Source: a virus
Strand: one strand, 5' to 3'
DNA length: 62,909 nt
IMG/VR virus record: IMGVR_UViG_3300025645_000072
Location: 1-62,909 of that record
Shown here: one piece after another, positions 37,776-45,141 of the stretch
Layout: every line of letters begins with the position of its first letter
How positions within the stretch are numbered: position 1 is the stretch's first letter
The notes under the pieces: generated by a model
What the model was told of the DNA's origin: nothing
What the model saw: only the letters and a program-made list of their open reading frames with translations
Database searches by the model: none
Made by a program: the position numbers and the translations under genes

Positions 37776-37844
37776 TTTTTTTAATTATATTTTTTTATTT
37801 GCCACATCTAAGGGAAAAAATTAACATTTCTAACATAGATAAGG

Positions 37845-37871
37845 CAAAAGAAAAGGGGAGTTGCCTCCCCT
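37845..37871 (-). terminator. Intrinsic terminator after SSB gene
   Basis: Read on the minus strand, AGGGGAG, a GCAA loop and CTCCCCT are followed by TTTTCTTTT. It ends the SSB/recombination transcript, so the primase needs its own promoter. Confidence 0.75.
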
Positions 37872-37893
37872 ATACTTAATAGTATACCTTAAA

Positions 37894-38157
37894 TTAAAAA
37901 GGTAAATCTGCAGTTTTCTCTTCCTTTGCAACAGGCTGATCCTCTTGTTTTTTAGGTACAAAAGTATCTAATTCAACATAAGGTTTCCCTGATTTTGCCG
38001 TAAGTACATTTAAATTTACCCAACCATTTTTATGATTAGCTTTTAAAAATGTAATAGCTTCTTCAACTTTTACGCTGATGTTACCGATTACGAACTCTGG
38101 TGCGTTTTCTCTTCTTTTGAAAAGAAATCCGTCTGCAAAAATTTTGTCTTGTGACAT
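37894..38157 (-). CDS. Single-stranded DNA-binding protein (small, SSB-like)
   Basis: An 87-aa protein: a compact beta-rich core (ADGFLFKRRENAPEFVIGNI, NGWVNLNVLTAKSGKPYVEL) and a C-terminal tail ending KTADLPF. Such an acidic-hydrophobic tip is the interaction site of bacterial SSB proteins (usually DDDIPF). It follows the exonuclease and annealing-protein genes, fitting a recombination set. Shorter than usual SSBs, so the OB fold is inferred. Confidence 0.65.
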   Translation of the reverse strand: MSQDKIFADGFLFKRRENAPEFVIGNISVKVEEAITFLKANHKNGWVNLNVLTAKSGKPYVELDTFVPKKQEDQPVAKEEKTADLPF

Positions 38158-38178
38158 AATATAAAGTATTAATTTTGA

Positions 38179-38198
38179 GTGCTTAGTAGGAGAAGCAC
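38179..38198 (-). promoter_or_regulatory. Intergenic hairpin
   Basis: GTGCTT and AAGCAC (six bp, 8-base loop) lie in the 55-base gap between exonuclease and SSB genes. No T-run follows on the minus strand, so it is more likely an mRNA processing or stability element than a terminator. Confidence 0.35.
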
Positions 38199-38212
38199 AT
38201 CTGACTCCTTTT

Positions 38213-38950
38213 TTATAAATCCTGTATAGTTATATGTTGAGATATTTCCATCTCTGCATTTTCTGTAAAAAAGTTGTTGTAAATTTCAATAGCTTTTTGA
38301 ACTTTAGTTCTCCCACCAATTAAAAACTCTTCAGTAGGAGTAAAAATACCTAATCTTCCAGAAACCTTGCAAACTACATAGAAAATTACAGGCTTACCAA
38401 ATATCTGTTGATATATGTAGGCTTGACTATCGTAATTATAGTCACGAGAACTCCACTTAAATTTATCTATGTTTGATGTTGTTTTTATATCAATTAAAAT
38501 ATCAGGTGTTATAATATCTGCTTTGCCCTTCCATTTCAATCCAAAAAGTTCAGTAATTCCTGGTACTTCATATTTATTTAATGGATTAAATATATCAGAA
38601 TAAAACCTAAAGTTTGATTTCACTTTGTTTATTAAAAAATCCAAATGATCTTGCTCTTTTTTAAGTAATAGAATTTTACCTTCTTCAGCCGAAGCTTCTT
38701 TATATAATTTTGTAGACCTAGTTGATGAGTCTATAATATTAAACATTCCTACTTTTTCTGGCTCTAATATTGAAACGTGAAAATATCTACCTGCAACCAT
38801 TGGTACAGTTTCTTCTTTTCCTTTCCCGTATTTGTGTGGCTCTTTTAATAAAGTCCATATGTCAGAGTTTGACATATATTGTTTGCCAAACTCTCCATAA
38901 TATTCTTCATCGTTCTGTAATTTATCTAATATCTCTTTTTTAGTTAGCAT
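38213..38950 (-). CDS. PD-(D/E)XK exonuclease (RecE/lambda Exo-like)
   Basis: A 245-aa nuclease. YMSNSDIWTLLKEPHKY, GRYFHVSILEP (His 58), E134 and GKADI (142-146), then ILIDIKTT (D154, K156) and the RDYNYDSQAYIYQ helix (about 168-180) follow the order of phage exonucleases of the DUF3799/RecE type. It makes 3' single strands for annealing. Next to an annealing protein and SSB, it completes a Red-type system. Overlaps the annealing-protein gene by 11 bases. Confidence 0.85.
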   Translation of the reverse strand: MLTKKEILDKLQNDEEYYGEFGKQYMSNSDIWTLLKEPHKYGKGKEETVPMVAGRYFHVSILEPEKVGMFNIIDSSTRSTKLYKEASAEEGKILLLKKEQDHLDFLINKVKSNFRFYSDIFNPLNKYEVPGITELFGLKWKGKADIITPDILIDIKTTSNIDKFKWSSRDYNYDSQAYIYQQIFGKPVIFYVVCKVSGRLGIFTPTEEFLIGGRTKVQKAIEIYNNFFTENAEMEISQHITIQDL

Positions 38951-39533
38951 AGTAAGAATTTAATTCTTTCTTATTAGATGCAGGTATCGTAAATCTATCT
39001 TCTAGATTTTTTATAAGTTGAGCAAAAGGAACTGTCTTGTTGCTTTTTATGTAAGAAACACAGTCTGCCCAATTTTTATGAGTCTTTTTTAAAGAAGGCT
39101 TTTCACTTTTCTTTACAGGTGGTTTTTCTTCAGAAACATCAACTAAGTCTTCTCCTGCCCATAATGATAAACCTAATCCGTGCATTCCTATAGCTTTTAC
39201 CATAGACCTTTGTATCGCCTTGTTTACATCAAAAGATGTTACACTTTCTACTTTTATAGACCTGTTCTGATGATTCATAATAGGCAAGTAATCAATATGT
39301 TCTACTCCTCCAATAGTTACACCAACTTTTACATAAGCAGTGTTTCCATCTGTAAAGTAGTTTAAACCTGTATGGTCTGATTCGTATACTTTTCTGTTTG
39401 CATCTGGGTACTTGTCTTTTATAATCGCCCAGGCATATGCCCAAGACAAATAATCAAATCTTCCCTTTTTTTCAATCTTATCCTTAACATTAATAGATGC
39501 TAATGCTTTGAATGTAGTCATAGTTTTTGTCAT
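38940..39533 (-). CDS. Single-strand annealing protein (DUF1071/Sak-like)
   Basis: A 197-aa protein. KGRFDYLSWAYAWAIIKDKY opens the domain; VEHIDYLPIMNHQNRSIKVE and VNKAIQRSMVKAIGMHGLGL, then SLWAGEDL, are hallmark motifs of DUF1071 annealing proteins (Rad52/Erf-like). The last 60 residues are basic and probably flexible, ending in a small helix. It anneals strands exposed by the exonuclease. Overlaps the upstream gene by four bases. Confidence 0.85.
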   Translation of the reverse strand: MTKTMTTFKALASINVKDKIEKKGRFDYLSWAYAWAIIKDKYPDANRKVYESDHTGLNYFTDGNTAYVKVGVTIGGVEHIDYLPIMNHQNRSIKVESVTSFDVNKAIQRSMVKAIGMHGLGLSLWAGEDLVDVSEEKPPVKKSEKPSLKKTHKNWADCVSYIKSNKTVPFAQLIKNLEDRFTIPASNKKELNSYYAN

Positions 39534-39955
39534 AATTTCTCTTTTTTAATAATTTGTGTGTATTTTTTTATAATGTTATCTCTCTTTTGTTTTAGGTAAT
39601 CGTAATGTTTTTTATTATTTCTTTGATTTACCTCGTTCTGTATTTTTTTTGTAATAGTGTCAATTTGTTCTTTGTAAGTTCTTTTTAATATATGGAATAC
39701 ACCATTGATAAAACCTTTATCTAAAAAATAAATATAATCATCATAGTCTATCTCCTTATAATTTAAGCTACCTTTTTTTGTGTTGTATATTTTTATTCCA
39801 TCAGCAGAGTTAACGATCTTTATACCTTTAAATAGTATAGAGTCATTATGTTTGGTTTTTATTTTTATGCTTTTAGAATCTAAATCAGCTTCTTCCCAGA
39901 CCTTATATAAACTATCTAAAGGGTTTAACAACATTGCTCTGCTTTTTCTAAACAT
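39530..39955 (-). CDS. Hypothetical protein, coiled-coil end
   Basis: A 141-aa basic protein. Residues 20-75 are beta-rich (SIKIKTKHNDSILFKGIKIV); 90-140 form a Lys-rich coiled coil (YKEQIDTITKKIQNEVNQRN). It overlaps the next gene upstream by 31 bases if the first start is used; a later start at 39934 shortens the overlap. No function recognised. Confidence 0.45.
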   Translation of the reverse strand: MFRKSRAMLLNPLDSLYKVWEEADLDSKSIKIKTKHNDSILFKGIKIVNSADGIKIYNTKKGSLNYKEIDYDDYIYFLDKGFINGVFHILKRTYKEQIDTITKKIQNEVNQRNNKKHYDYLKQKRDNIIKKYTQIIKKEKL

Positions 39956-40239
39956 TTTGAAATAAAAGATGTAACATCTCTATCTTTTTCAAAGTCAATA
40001 GTGTTTTGTACTATATGTACACCTTGTCTAACATTTTCGTAAGTTGTGCTATAACCCTTGTTGTCCATAAGTGAAACAATTTGATTTATTGTCATTGGTC
40101 TTTGGTAACATAAATTATAAAGCATCTGTCTCGCTTTTGCTAACTCTCTTTTTCTTGATGAAGAAAACAATTCGTTTTCACTTAAATCTAATCCATCACA
40201 GATGAGTTTAACATACATATTAAATATTCCTTTTTTCAT
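39925..40239 (-). CDS. Second DnaA domain IV-like protein (divergent)
   Basis: A 104-aa protein. SSSRKRELAKARQMLYNLCY, then QRPMTINQIVSLMDNKGYST, then TYENVRQGVHIVQNTI, follows the DnaA domain IV layout: basic helix with R.R...ARQ, two helices, then TTxxNV in place of the HTTVLHA signature. It would bind DNA with altered specificity. Its stop/start overlap (TAATG) with the upstream small gene supports the start. The genome would then carry two DnaA-IV proteins. Confidence 0.6.
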   Translation of the reverse strand: MKKGIFNMYVKLICDGLDLSENELFSSSRKRELAKARQMLYNLCYQRPMTINQIVSLMDNKGYSTTYENVRQGVHIVQNTIDFEKDRDVTSFISKCLEKAEQCC

Positions 40240-40391
40240 TATTTTTTTTTGTGTTTATAATTATATTGATATTGTGTTCCCAACATTGTAAAGTATTCCT
40301 TCCAAATAAACTCTGTTGGTGTAGGTAGCAAAGGTCTATTGTCCTGCTCTTCCTCTCTGATTTCGATAAATTTTTCGCTTGATTTTCCCAT
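40239..40391 (-). CDS. Small hypothetical protein
   Basis: A 50-aa protein (MGKSSEKFIEIREEEQDNRP, PTEFIWKEYFTMLGTQYQYN) with stop overlapping the next start. Charged start, basic end. Function unknown. Confidence 0.45.
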   Translation of the reverse strand: MGKSSEKFIEIREEEQDNRPLLPTPTEFIWKEYFTMLGTQYQYNYKHKKK

Positions 40392-40424
40392 TTGATTATA
40401 ATTAATTTGTGTTTGTAAAAGTAA

Positions 40425-40571
40425 TTAATTTAAAGTTAATATACAAGTAATTACTATTATAATTATCATTACAATAGATATAAACATAACCTTGTATGAC
40501 TCTTCCATTTTTTTAGGACTTCGCCCTTGATTGCTTCTGTACTGCCTAATTTTTTTCTTTATTTTTTTCAT
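40425..40571 (-). CDS. Small single-TM membrane protein
   Basis: A 48-aa protein: Lys-rich first 20 residues (MKKIKKKIRQY), then one transmembrane stretch (VMFISIVMIIIIVITCILTL). Orientation with the basic end in the cytoplasm is likely. Function unknown. Confidence 0.45.
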   Translation of the reverse strand: MKKIKKKIRQYRSNQGRSPKKMEESYKVMFISIVMIIIIVITCILTLN

Positions 40572-40671
40572 ATTTAAATTGATCTAATTTTTGTTGTAAT
40601 TTTCTAATTAAATTAAAGTTTGGTTTTAATTTTAATTTTTCAAATAAAATCTGTTTTATTATTTTTTTCAT
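40546..40671 (-). CDS. Small basic hypothetical protein
   Basis: A 41-aa Lys-rich helical peptide (MKKIIKQILFEKLKLKPNFN). Its start overlaps the upstream stop as ATGA, which supports translation. Overlaps the next gene by 26 bases. Confidence 0.4.
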   Translation of the reverse strand: MKKIIKQILFEKLKLKPNFNLIRKLQQKLDQFKYEKNKEKN

Positions 40672-41039
40672 TCTACTAAACTTATTATTACGTTAGTCCA
40701 TTTCCCACCCTTTTTAGATTTGTTTACTAAAAAGTCTATTCTACTGATCCACCTCTTATTCATTCGATCTTCTATTGTCCAGATTCCATTCATTTCTTCT
40801 GCGTTTTCTACAAGAATCTTTTCACCCATCTTAAAACCTAATTGCTCTAAGTCCCTACTTACTGCCACCCACCTATGCCCCTGTGGGTTATCTTCGTTTA
40901 TTTTCTTTCCACTAGCAGTAGTTAAATAATCTGCATTACATTGTTCTGGAGTTGCGTGGTATATTGTAGCCGTTACTAAAAAACCTTGTTCTTCAAAATC
41001 GTATAAAAAAAGTGCCATAATTAATAATATTGTTTTCAT
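40668..41039 (-). CDS. Exported 3D-domain protein (RlpA/murein-active fold)
   Basis: A 123-aa protein with a short hydrophobic N-terminus, then the 3D domain: YLTTASGKKINEDNPQGHRW, VAVSRDLEQLGFKMGEKI and GIWTIEDRMNKRWISRIDFL. The TASG, AVSRDL and DR....ID motifs belong to the double-psi barrel of MltA/RlpA-like proteins, which act on or bind peptidoglycan. It lies in the early gene train, not the lysis cassette, so a role in envelope modification or superinfection exclusion is possible. Confidence 0.7.
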   Translation of the reverse strand: MKTILLIMALFLYDFEEQGFLVTATIYHATPEQCNADYLTTASGKKINEDNPQGHRWVAVSRDLEQLGFKMGEKILVENAEEMNGIWTIEDRMNKRWISRIDFLVNKSKKGGKWTNVIISLVE

Positions 41040-41398
41040 ATTTCTGCTTCAAAAGTTAATATTTCTTCATCGGGGTTATTGTCAAACCAATTTTTGATTT
41101 TCATTCCCATCTCATAATCTGCGTATTCGCTTATGTCTTTTTTAGTTACACCATATTCCTTTAAAGTGTCATCATTATAAGCTCTTACTATTTCAAACAT
41201 TGCTTCTACTTTGTCTATTTGACTTGTAGATTTAATGTGTGCTAATTCTTCCACAATTTCTTTGTAGCTCTCCCTATCGACTTCGTATTGAATAAGGTAT
41301 GGCTCAATTTCTATTGCTCCAAATCTTTCCCCTGCATTACTTGATTGTACTGCAAACCAAAATTTACCTTCTATGTCTCCGTTGTAATATCTTCCCAT
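41036..41398 (-). CDS. Conserved phage/mobile-element protein
   Basis: A 120-aa acidic protein opening MGRYYNGDIEGKFWFAVQSS, a motif that recurs in small proteins of Bacteroidota phages. Residues 55-75 form a helix and the end is acidic (FDNNPDEEILTFEAEI). Four-base overlap with the 3D-domain gene. Function unknown. Confidence 0.5.
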   Translation of the reverse strand: MGRYYNGDIEGKFWFAVQSSNAGERFGAIEIEPYLIQYEVDRESYKEIVEELAHIKSTSQIDKVEAMFEIVRAYNDDTLKEYGVTKKDISEYADYEMGMKIKNWFDNNPDEEILTFEAEI

Positions 41399-41430
41399 AA
41401 TTTCTATTTATTTATTAATTTATTGATTAG

Positions 41431-41514
41431 CAACTAGAAAAAGAATCGAACCTTTTTTACTATTCAGCAAGTTTCGCCTCCGTACTTAAACGTGTGGCTT
41501 TTCCAAACCTAGTT
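41431..41514 (-). ncRNA. tRNA-like structured element
   Basis: On the minus strand this 84-base stretch begins AACTAGG and ends TCTAGTT plus one unpaired base, giving a 7-bp acceptor-like stem (one G-T). A T-arm-like hairpin follows tRNA rules (AAAGG, loop TTCGATT, CTTTT), stacked directly on the acceptor stem. The middle has a short GCGA/TTGC arm like a variable arm, and a TTAAGT loop with a weak stem, but no normal D arm. It occupies the largest gap in the gene train. It could be a degenerate class II tRNA (Leu UAA-like) or a tRNA mimic. Confidence 0.5.
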
Positions 41515-41519
41515 GTTGT

Positions 41520-41747
41520 TTAATTGTTTTTATTTTCTTGTGCGTATTCCCAGACCTGCGTATGTATGGCATCATCTACCCAATCCCAATAAAAATCTGT
41601 TATATCCATATCGTTTAAACTAACTTCCAAAATTTCCATATCGTTTTCTGGAGGGTTTTCAAAATCTCCATCGTTCCAATAATATTCGTAGTATATTTCT
41701 AATTCATAACTGTCATCAGTAACTACATAAGTTCCTTTTACTTTCAT
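41520..41747 (-). CDS. Small acidic protein
   Basis: A 75-aa strongly acidic, aromatic-rich protein (DDSYELEIYYEYYWNDGDFE, DITDFYWDWVDDA). High negative charge with Trp and Tyr resembles DNA-mimic inhibitors in composition only. Overlaps the next upstream gene by four bases. Confidence 0.5.
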   Translation of the reverse strand: MKVKGTYVVTDDSYELEIYYEYYWNDGDFENPPENDMEILEVSLNDMDITDFYWDWVDDAIHTQVWEYAQENKNN

Positions 41748-42010
41748 AAGTGTCCACCTGTTTTTAATTCATCACATTCATATCTCCATTCTGTTTCTGA
41801 CCCAGACTCATTCATTCCTTTATAGTCATCTAATCCATTACCATAAACAAACTCAGATTCATTTAACTTATTTTCAATATCATCAATCCATAAATGTTCG
41901 TTGTCGTTGACATAATCTTGAATGTCAAACTCATCGACATCGTTAGGTATTTCTATTTCTATCTCAGCAAATTTATGATAGACTTGTCTTTGTTGTATTT
42001 TTACTTTCAT
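41744..42010 (-). CDS. Small acidic protein
   Basis: An 88-aa acidic protein (KFAEIEIEIPNDVDEFDIQD, EHLWIDDIENKLNE) with a beta-hairpin-like start. Four-base overlaps on both sides show an operon. Function unknown; an inhibitor or DNA-mimic role is possible. Confidence 0.5.
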   Translation of the reverse strand: MKVKIQQRQVYHKFAEIEIEIPNDVDEFDIQDYVNDNEHLWIDDIENKLNESEFVYGNGLDDYKGMNESGSETEWRYECDELKTGGHL

Positions 42011-42234
42011 AGTTCTTCGTTTTGAATGTTATCTGCATACCTTATCGCAAAGTCATCTGTATTTGGTTTGTTTACAGAAACACACTTTCCGTAGTTTCTC
42101 CACCATTCTAATTTAGTTTTGTGTCTTGACTCTATCTCTATATTTATTTTATAAATAAGATCGAGTGCTGAATTCCTTTCGCCTATTAATTGAGAGGTTT
42201 TTACTTTCTTTATATCCTTGTCTGATAAATACAT
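42007..42234 (-). CDS. Small hypothetical protein
   Basis: A 75-aa protein (LSDKDIKKVKTSQLIGERNS, KTKLEWWRNYGKCVSVNKPN) with a helical start and mixed charge. Unknown function. Confidence 0.45.
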   Translation of the reverse strand: MYLSDKDIKKVKTSQLIGERNSALDLIYKINIEIESRHKTKLEWWRNYGKCVSVNKPNTDDFAIRYADNIQNEEL

Positions 42235-42237
42235 AGT

Positions 42238-42390
42238 TTATTGTATTAAAATATTATTTTGGTTTTCTATTGTCCCGTGTTCTGCCTCTGTTACCCATTT
42301 CCTAGCAACATCTATACTTGGTGTATATCGTTGTTCGTTTGGCATTTCGCCCCCATAGTAAAGCGATACTTTAAAAATTTGTGGTTTCAT
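42238..42390 (-). CDS. Small hypothetical protein
   Basis: A 50-aa ORF (MKPQIFKVSLYYGGEMPNEQ, YTPSIDVARKWVTEAEHGTI) that fills the gap between neighbours, with a two-base gap to the gene before it. Its fit in the operon supports it. No function recognised. Confidence 0.4.
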   Translation of the reverse strand: MKPQIFKVSLYYGGEMPNEQRYTPSIDVARKWVTEAEHGTIENQNNILIQ

Positions 42391-42391
42391 A

Positions 42392-42640
42392 TTATATAGT
42401 TTGTTTATTCCACACATTTAGTGTGTTGTTAATTAATGTTTCAATCTCATCAAAGGTGTCATTATAGAAGTCTTGTGCTTCTTCGGAAAACACCTGAACG
42501 CTTTTTTCTTCCCAAACTCCGTGTCCATATTCTTCCACCCAAGTGTCTGCTCCAAAATTCATTTCCGTAATTTGTGTTGCAATTTCATCTACACATTCCA
42601 GAAACTTGCTATCGCTTACTAATATTTTATTATTTTTCAT
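42392..42640 (-). CDS. Small acidic hypothetical protein
   Basis: An 82-aa acidic protein (DEIATQITEMNFGADTWVEE, AQDFYNDTFDEIETLIN). Probably helical. Function unknown. Confidence 0.45.
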   Translation of the reverse strand: MKNNKILVSDSKFLECVDEIATQITEMNFGADTWVEEYGHGVWEEKSVQVFSEEAQDFYNDTFDEIETLINNTLNVWNKQTI

Positions 42641-42651
42641 ATCTATTTTAT

Positions 42652-42849
42652 TTATTCGTTACACATTTTTTTGTATGCTTCGTGTTGCTCTATAAAATTT
42701 TCTTTATAATTTATATAGAACATTGATTTTGTTAGTTCCTCAATCCACATATCCTGTGACATTTCACAGTTTCCTAAATCTACCTCGTAATAGTGGACAA
42801 GCCTTTGTTTTAAATCATCAAATGATTCTTGTTTTAATTTTATTCCCAT
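42652..42849 (-). CDS. Small hypothetical protein
   Basis: A 65-aa helical protein (ESFDDLKQRLVHYYEVDLGN, EELTKSMFYINYKENFIEQH). It overlaps its upstream neighbour by 10 bases. Confidence 0.45.
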   Translation of the reverse strand: MGIKLKQESFDDLKQRLVHYYEVDLGNCEMSQDMWIEELTKSMFYINYKENFIEQHEAYKKMCNE

Positions 42850-43286
42850 TGTGTTGATTTTTCATCTCCTATTGGAAGTAGTTTGTCGCCTATTAATTTA
42901 TAGTTCATAAAATCATCTTCATACCATTCCGTGTAATATAAATATCCCGTTTGATAAGCTATTAAAAGCAAGTCTTCATCTGTTTCGGTATTTGATTTTG
43001 CTCTTTTTAATGCCTCTATAAATTCATTATATTCTGATTTATCTTGTAGTTCCGTATCTTCATCAATATCATAAAGTATATTTTCTCTGTCTTTTCTACA
43101 TTCTTTTAAAGTTATTTCTAAAGTTGATGTATAAAAAGCTCCATCATACCAACACCACCCATCATTCATTCCATCTCCAGACACATTGCACTTGTGAGCA
43201 AAATATTCTGTTTCTGTTGATGGTATATTTATTACTCTGTCTCCTAATGATTCTTTCATCATTTCGTTAAATTCTTGTAGTTTCAT
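42840..43286 (-). CDS. Acidic hypothetical protein
   Basis: A 148-aa acidic protein (NDGWCWYDGAFYTSTLEITL, LLLIAYQTGYLYYTEWYEDD). Aromatic-rich mixed fold. Four-base ATGA overlap with the small gene before it. Function unknown. Confidence 0.5.
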   Translation of the reverse strand: MKLQEFNEMMKESLGDRVINIPSTETEYFAHKCNVSGDGMNDGWCWYDGAFYTSTLEITLKECRKDRENILYDIDEDTELQDKSEYNEFIEALKRAKSNTETDEDLLLIAYQTGYLYYTEWYEDDFMNYKLIGDKLLPIGDEKSTQWE

Positions 43287-43441
43287 TTTATTAAATTTTG
43301 AATTGTTGATATATCTATTGTTCCGTACTGCCTGTGTACTTTGTTTAAATGTTTTCTTGCTTTGTAAAAATCCCTCTCATTCTGTGGGTTTTTATAAGTG
43401 TAAATCATTCGCCTTAAAAATGTGATTTCGTTTACTGCCAT
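43283..43441 (-). CDS. Small basic hypothetical protein
   Basis: A 52-aa basic protein (MAVNEITFLRRMIYTYKNPQ, FYKARKHLNKVHRQYG) ending in an ATGA overlap with the following gene. The only clearly basic product among acidic neighbours. Confidence 0.4.
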   Translation of the reverse strand: MAVNEITFLRRMIYTYKNPQNERDFYKARKHLNKVHRQYGTIDISTIQNLIK

Positions 43442-43504
43442 AGTTTTTAATTTGCTACAATATAAGTTGTTTTTAATTAGTGTGCAAGTTATTTGTTGTT
43501 TATT

Positions 43505-43795
43505 TTATTTGAATTCAATAAACCTGTTGTCCATTTCTTCATATTTATCAATCAAATTTTCCATCTCCTCTTCTGTCATATGATTGTATGGTTTTGTATA
43601 TGGGTGGTGTGGAGCAATATAAGTTCCACCACCATTTCCATCGTTCCAAATCTCAACATTTTTTTTGTTGGTTTTACACTGGTAGCCCGTGCCTCTGCGT
43701 GTTTCGTAATATCTTACTGAGATAACTTTTAATTTTAAAAAATCATCTTGCGAGTTGTTCCATTCGTGGTATTCTTTGCCGTGTGTTGTTCTCAT
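43505..43795 (-). CDS. Hypothetical protein
   Basis: A 96-aa protein (DFLKLKVISVRYYETRRGTG, DGNGGGTYIAPHHPYTKPYN) with a His-rich middle and helical acidic end. It overlaps its upstream neighbour by four bases. Confidence 0.5.
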   Translation of the reverse strand: MRTTHGKEYHEWNNSQDDFLKLKVISVRYYETRRGTGYQCKTNKKNVEIWNDGNGGGTYIAPHHPYTKPYNHMTEEEMENLIDKYEEMDNRFIEFK

Positions 43796-44070
43796 AATTT
43801 ATTTTTTAGTATTTCTCCTTGTTTTATTACAGGATTATTTTTGCTTCCGTTTTTAACTATTAAATTATATTTTTTCTCTGCTTCTTCTATTGTTTTAAAT
43901 AATCCATTAGAACAAAACGGATTTGTTGTTGTTTCATAAACTGCATAACTGTCTCCGTTTGCGTATGGTTTTATTAATCTTATAAGATTTACAAATGTTT
44001 CATCTTTAAAATTTGTATATTTTATTAACGGACTATTAAAAACTCTTTTAGGTAATTGTAAGTAACTCAT
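43792..44070 (-). CDS. Hypothetical protein
   Basis: A 92-aa basic protein (DETFVNLIRLIKPYANGDSY, NGLFKTIEEAEKKYNLIVKN). Two bases separate the upstream stop from its ATG in the shared TATATAATTATG junction. Confidence 0.5.
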   Translation of the reverse strand: MSYLQLPKRVFNSPLIKYTNFKDETFVNLIRLIKPYANGDSYAVYETTTNPFCSNGLFKTIEEAEKKYNLIVKNGSKNNPVIKQGEILKNKL

Positions 44071-44072
44071 AA

Positions 44073-44306
44073 TTATATAGTTTTATAAAATTGGTTTAAT
44101 CCTGTGTTGGTGTGGATTCCTAATTCTCTGTTAAATCTCTGTGTTTGTTCGTTCATAATATGCGAAGCACTTACATAAAAAGTTGCGTTAGGGTCAAATC
44201 CTAATCCCTGACTTGTATAATAAGTTAACTTTTCGCCTACTATTTCTTTTAACGCTGACTTCATAGCCTTTGTTAATCCTGTTTTATTGTGTTTTGAGTA
44301 TGTCAT
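44073..44306 (-). CDS. Hypothetical protein
   Basis: A 77-aa protein (AMKSALKEIVGEKLTYYTSQ, YVSASHIMNEQTQRFNRELG) ending FYKTI within a repeated gene junction. Unknown function. Confidence 0.5.
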   Translation of the reverse strand: MTYSKHNKTGLTKAMKSALKEIVGEKLTYYTSQGLGFDPNATFYVSASHIMNEQTQRFNRELGIHTNTGLNQFYKTI

Positions 44307-44308
44307 AA

Positions 44309-44542
44309 TTATATAGTTTGATAAATTCCAAAATTTGCGTTTGATGTGTCAATATTTCCCGTAATCATTCCTATTATAAAAAATAGAATTCCCGTAACTG
44401 CCATAAGAAATAACCCCGTTGTCAATACTCTTAAAAATAATGTTAGTATTTTTTCAATGACTAAAATTAACTTTTTCGCCTCTTGTTCTCTTGTCGGGAT
44501 CTTAACTTGTAATTCCTGATAAATTTCTTTTATTTGTTCCAT
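44309..44542 (-). CDS. Small membrane protein
   Basis: A 77-aa protein with an N-terminal amphipathic helix, then a hydrophobic pair of segments (LTLFLRVLTTGLFLMAVTGI, LFFIIGMITG). Ends IYQTI in the repeated junction. One or two transmembrane helices; function unknown. Confidence 0.5.
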   Translation of the reverse strand: MEQIKEIYQELQVKIPTREQEAKKLILVIEKILTLFLRVLTTGLFLMAVTGILFFIIGMITGNIDTSNANFGIYQTI

Positions 44543-44544
44543 AG

Positions 44545-44760
44545 TTATATAATTTTGTAAGTTGGTTGTAAAATTTCTCTGACTTTTTCTCTGTCGTAAG
44601 AGTCAAATTCTATTTCTGTTAATGGTTTTGATTCAATATACTTCATTACTGCATCTTGAATTTCAAAATTATCAGCAATGGGATAAATTCCATTTTTTTT
44701 GTTGTAAAACTCCCAAACATAAATTTGAAAATCTTTTATTTCTTTTAAATAATTTCTCAT
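44545..44760 (-). CDS. Hypothetical protein
   Basis: A 71-aa protein (FQIYVWEFYNKKNGIYPIAD, PLTEIEFDSYDREKVREILQ), probably alpha/beta; ends TYKII in the repeated junction. Function unknown. Confidence 0.5.
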   Translation of the reverse strand: MRNYLKEIKDFQIYVWEFYNKKNGIYPIADNFEIQDAVMKYIESKPLTEIEFDSYDREKVREILQPTYKII

Positions 44761-44764
44761 AGTT

Positions 44765-44887
44765 TTAAAGATTAAATTTGATTAATAATTTTTTAAATAT
44801 CGAAAGTTTTTTATATTCTTTCGCCGTGTAAACTTTTACGTTTCCCTTTCTAATATGGGTATAAATACCCGTTTTTAATTTTGTCAT
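44765..44887 (-). CDS. Small basic protein
   Basis: A 40-aa Lys-rich peptide (MTKLKTGIYTHIRKGNVKVY, TAKEYKKLSIFKKLLIKFNL) filling an otherwise empty gap. Its ATG has the same TATAATTATG context as its neighbours, which supports it. Confidence 0.45.
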   Translation of the reverse strand: MTKLKTGIYTHIRKGNVKVYTAKEYKKLSIFKKLLIKFNL

Positions 44888-44902
44888 AATTATATTTATT
44901 AG

Positions 44903-45139
44903 TTAATAAAAATCTCCCTCTTTAATTCTTTGTGCTTTGTCTTGTGCCTCAAATAATAAATCTGTTAATTCATCAAGTGCCTCAGTTTTGGAAATATAAT
45001 CACTCCCTTTGTCGCTATCTTCCCAAGCTTCAGATTTATCTCTCTGGTTGTCTGCTTGTTCTTCTCTGTTGTAAATTTCTTCTTTTATATCCTCAATATG
45101 ATTTTCTAGCTGAGATATAATTTTACTTAATTTTGCCAT
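44903..45139 (-). CDS. Coiled-coil hypothetical protein
   Basis: A 78-aa acidic protein, probably a coiled coil over most of its length (KIISQLENHIEDIKEEIYNR, EALDELTDLLFEAQDKAQRI). Function unknown. Confidence 0.5.
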   Translation of the reverse strand: MAKLSKIISQLENHIEDIKEEIYNREEQADNQRDKSEAWEDSDKGSDYISKTEALDELTDLLFEAQDKAQRIKEGDFY

Positions 45140-45141
45140 AA

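Larger units (their letters stand above)
37740..37893. other. Non-coding gap before primase
   Basis: This 154-base gap contains an alternating TA palindrome (37758-37775), a near-consensus minus-strand promoter box (CTAACATA on the plus strand at 37830-37837, reading TATGTTAG on the minus strand) and the SSB terminator. It looks like a regulatory start point for the replication genes. Confidence 0.4.

Noticed and set aside
37584-39965. Plus-strand frames opposite the primase, exonuclease and annealing genes
   Set aside because: They are shadows of well-supported minus-strand genes with conserved motifs.
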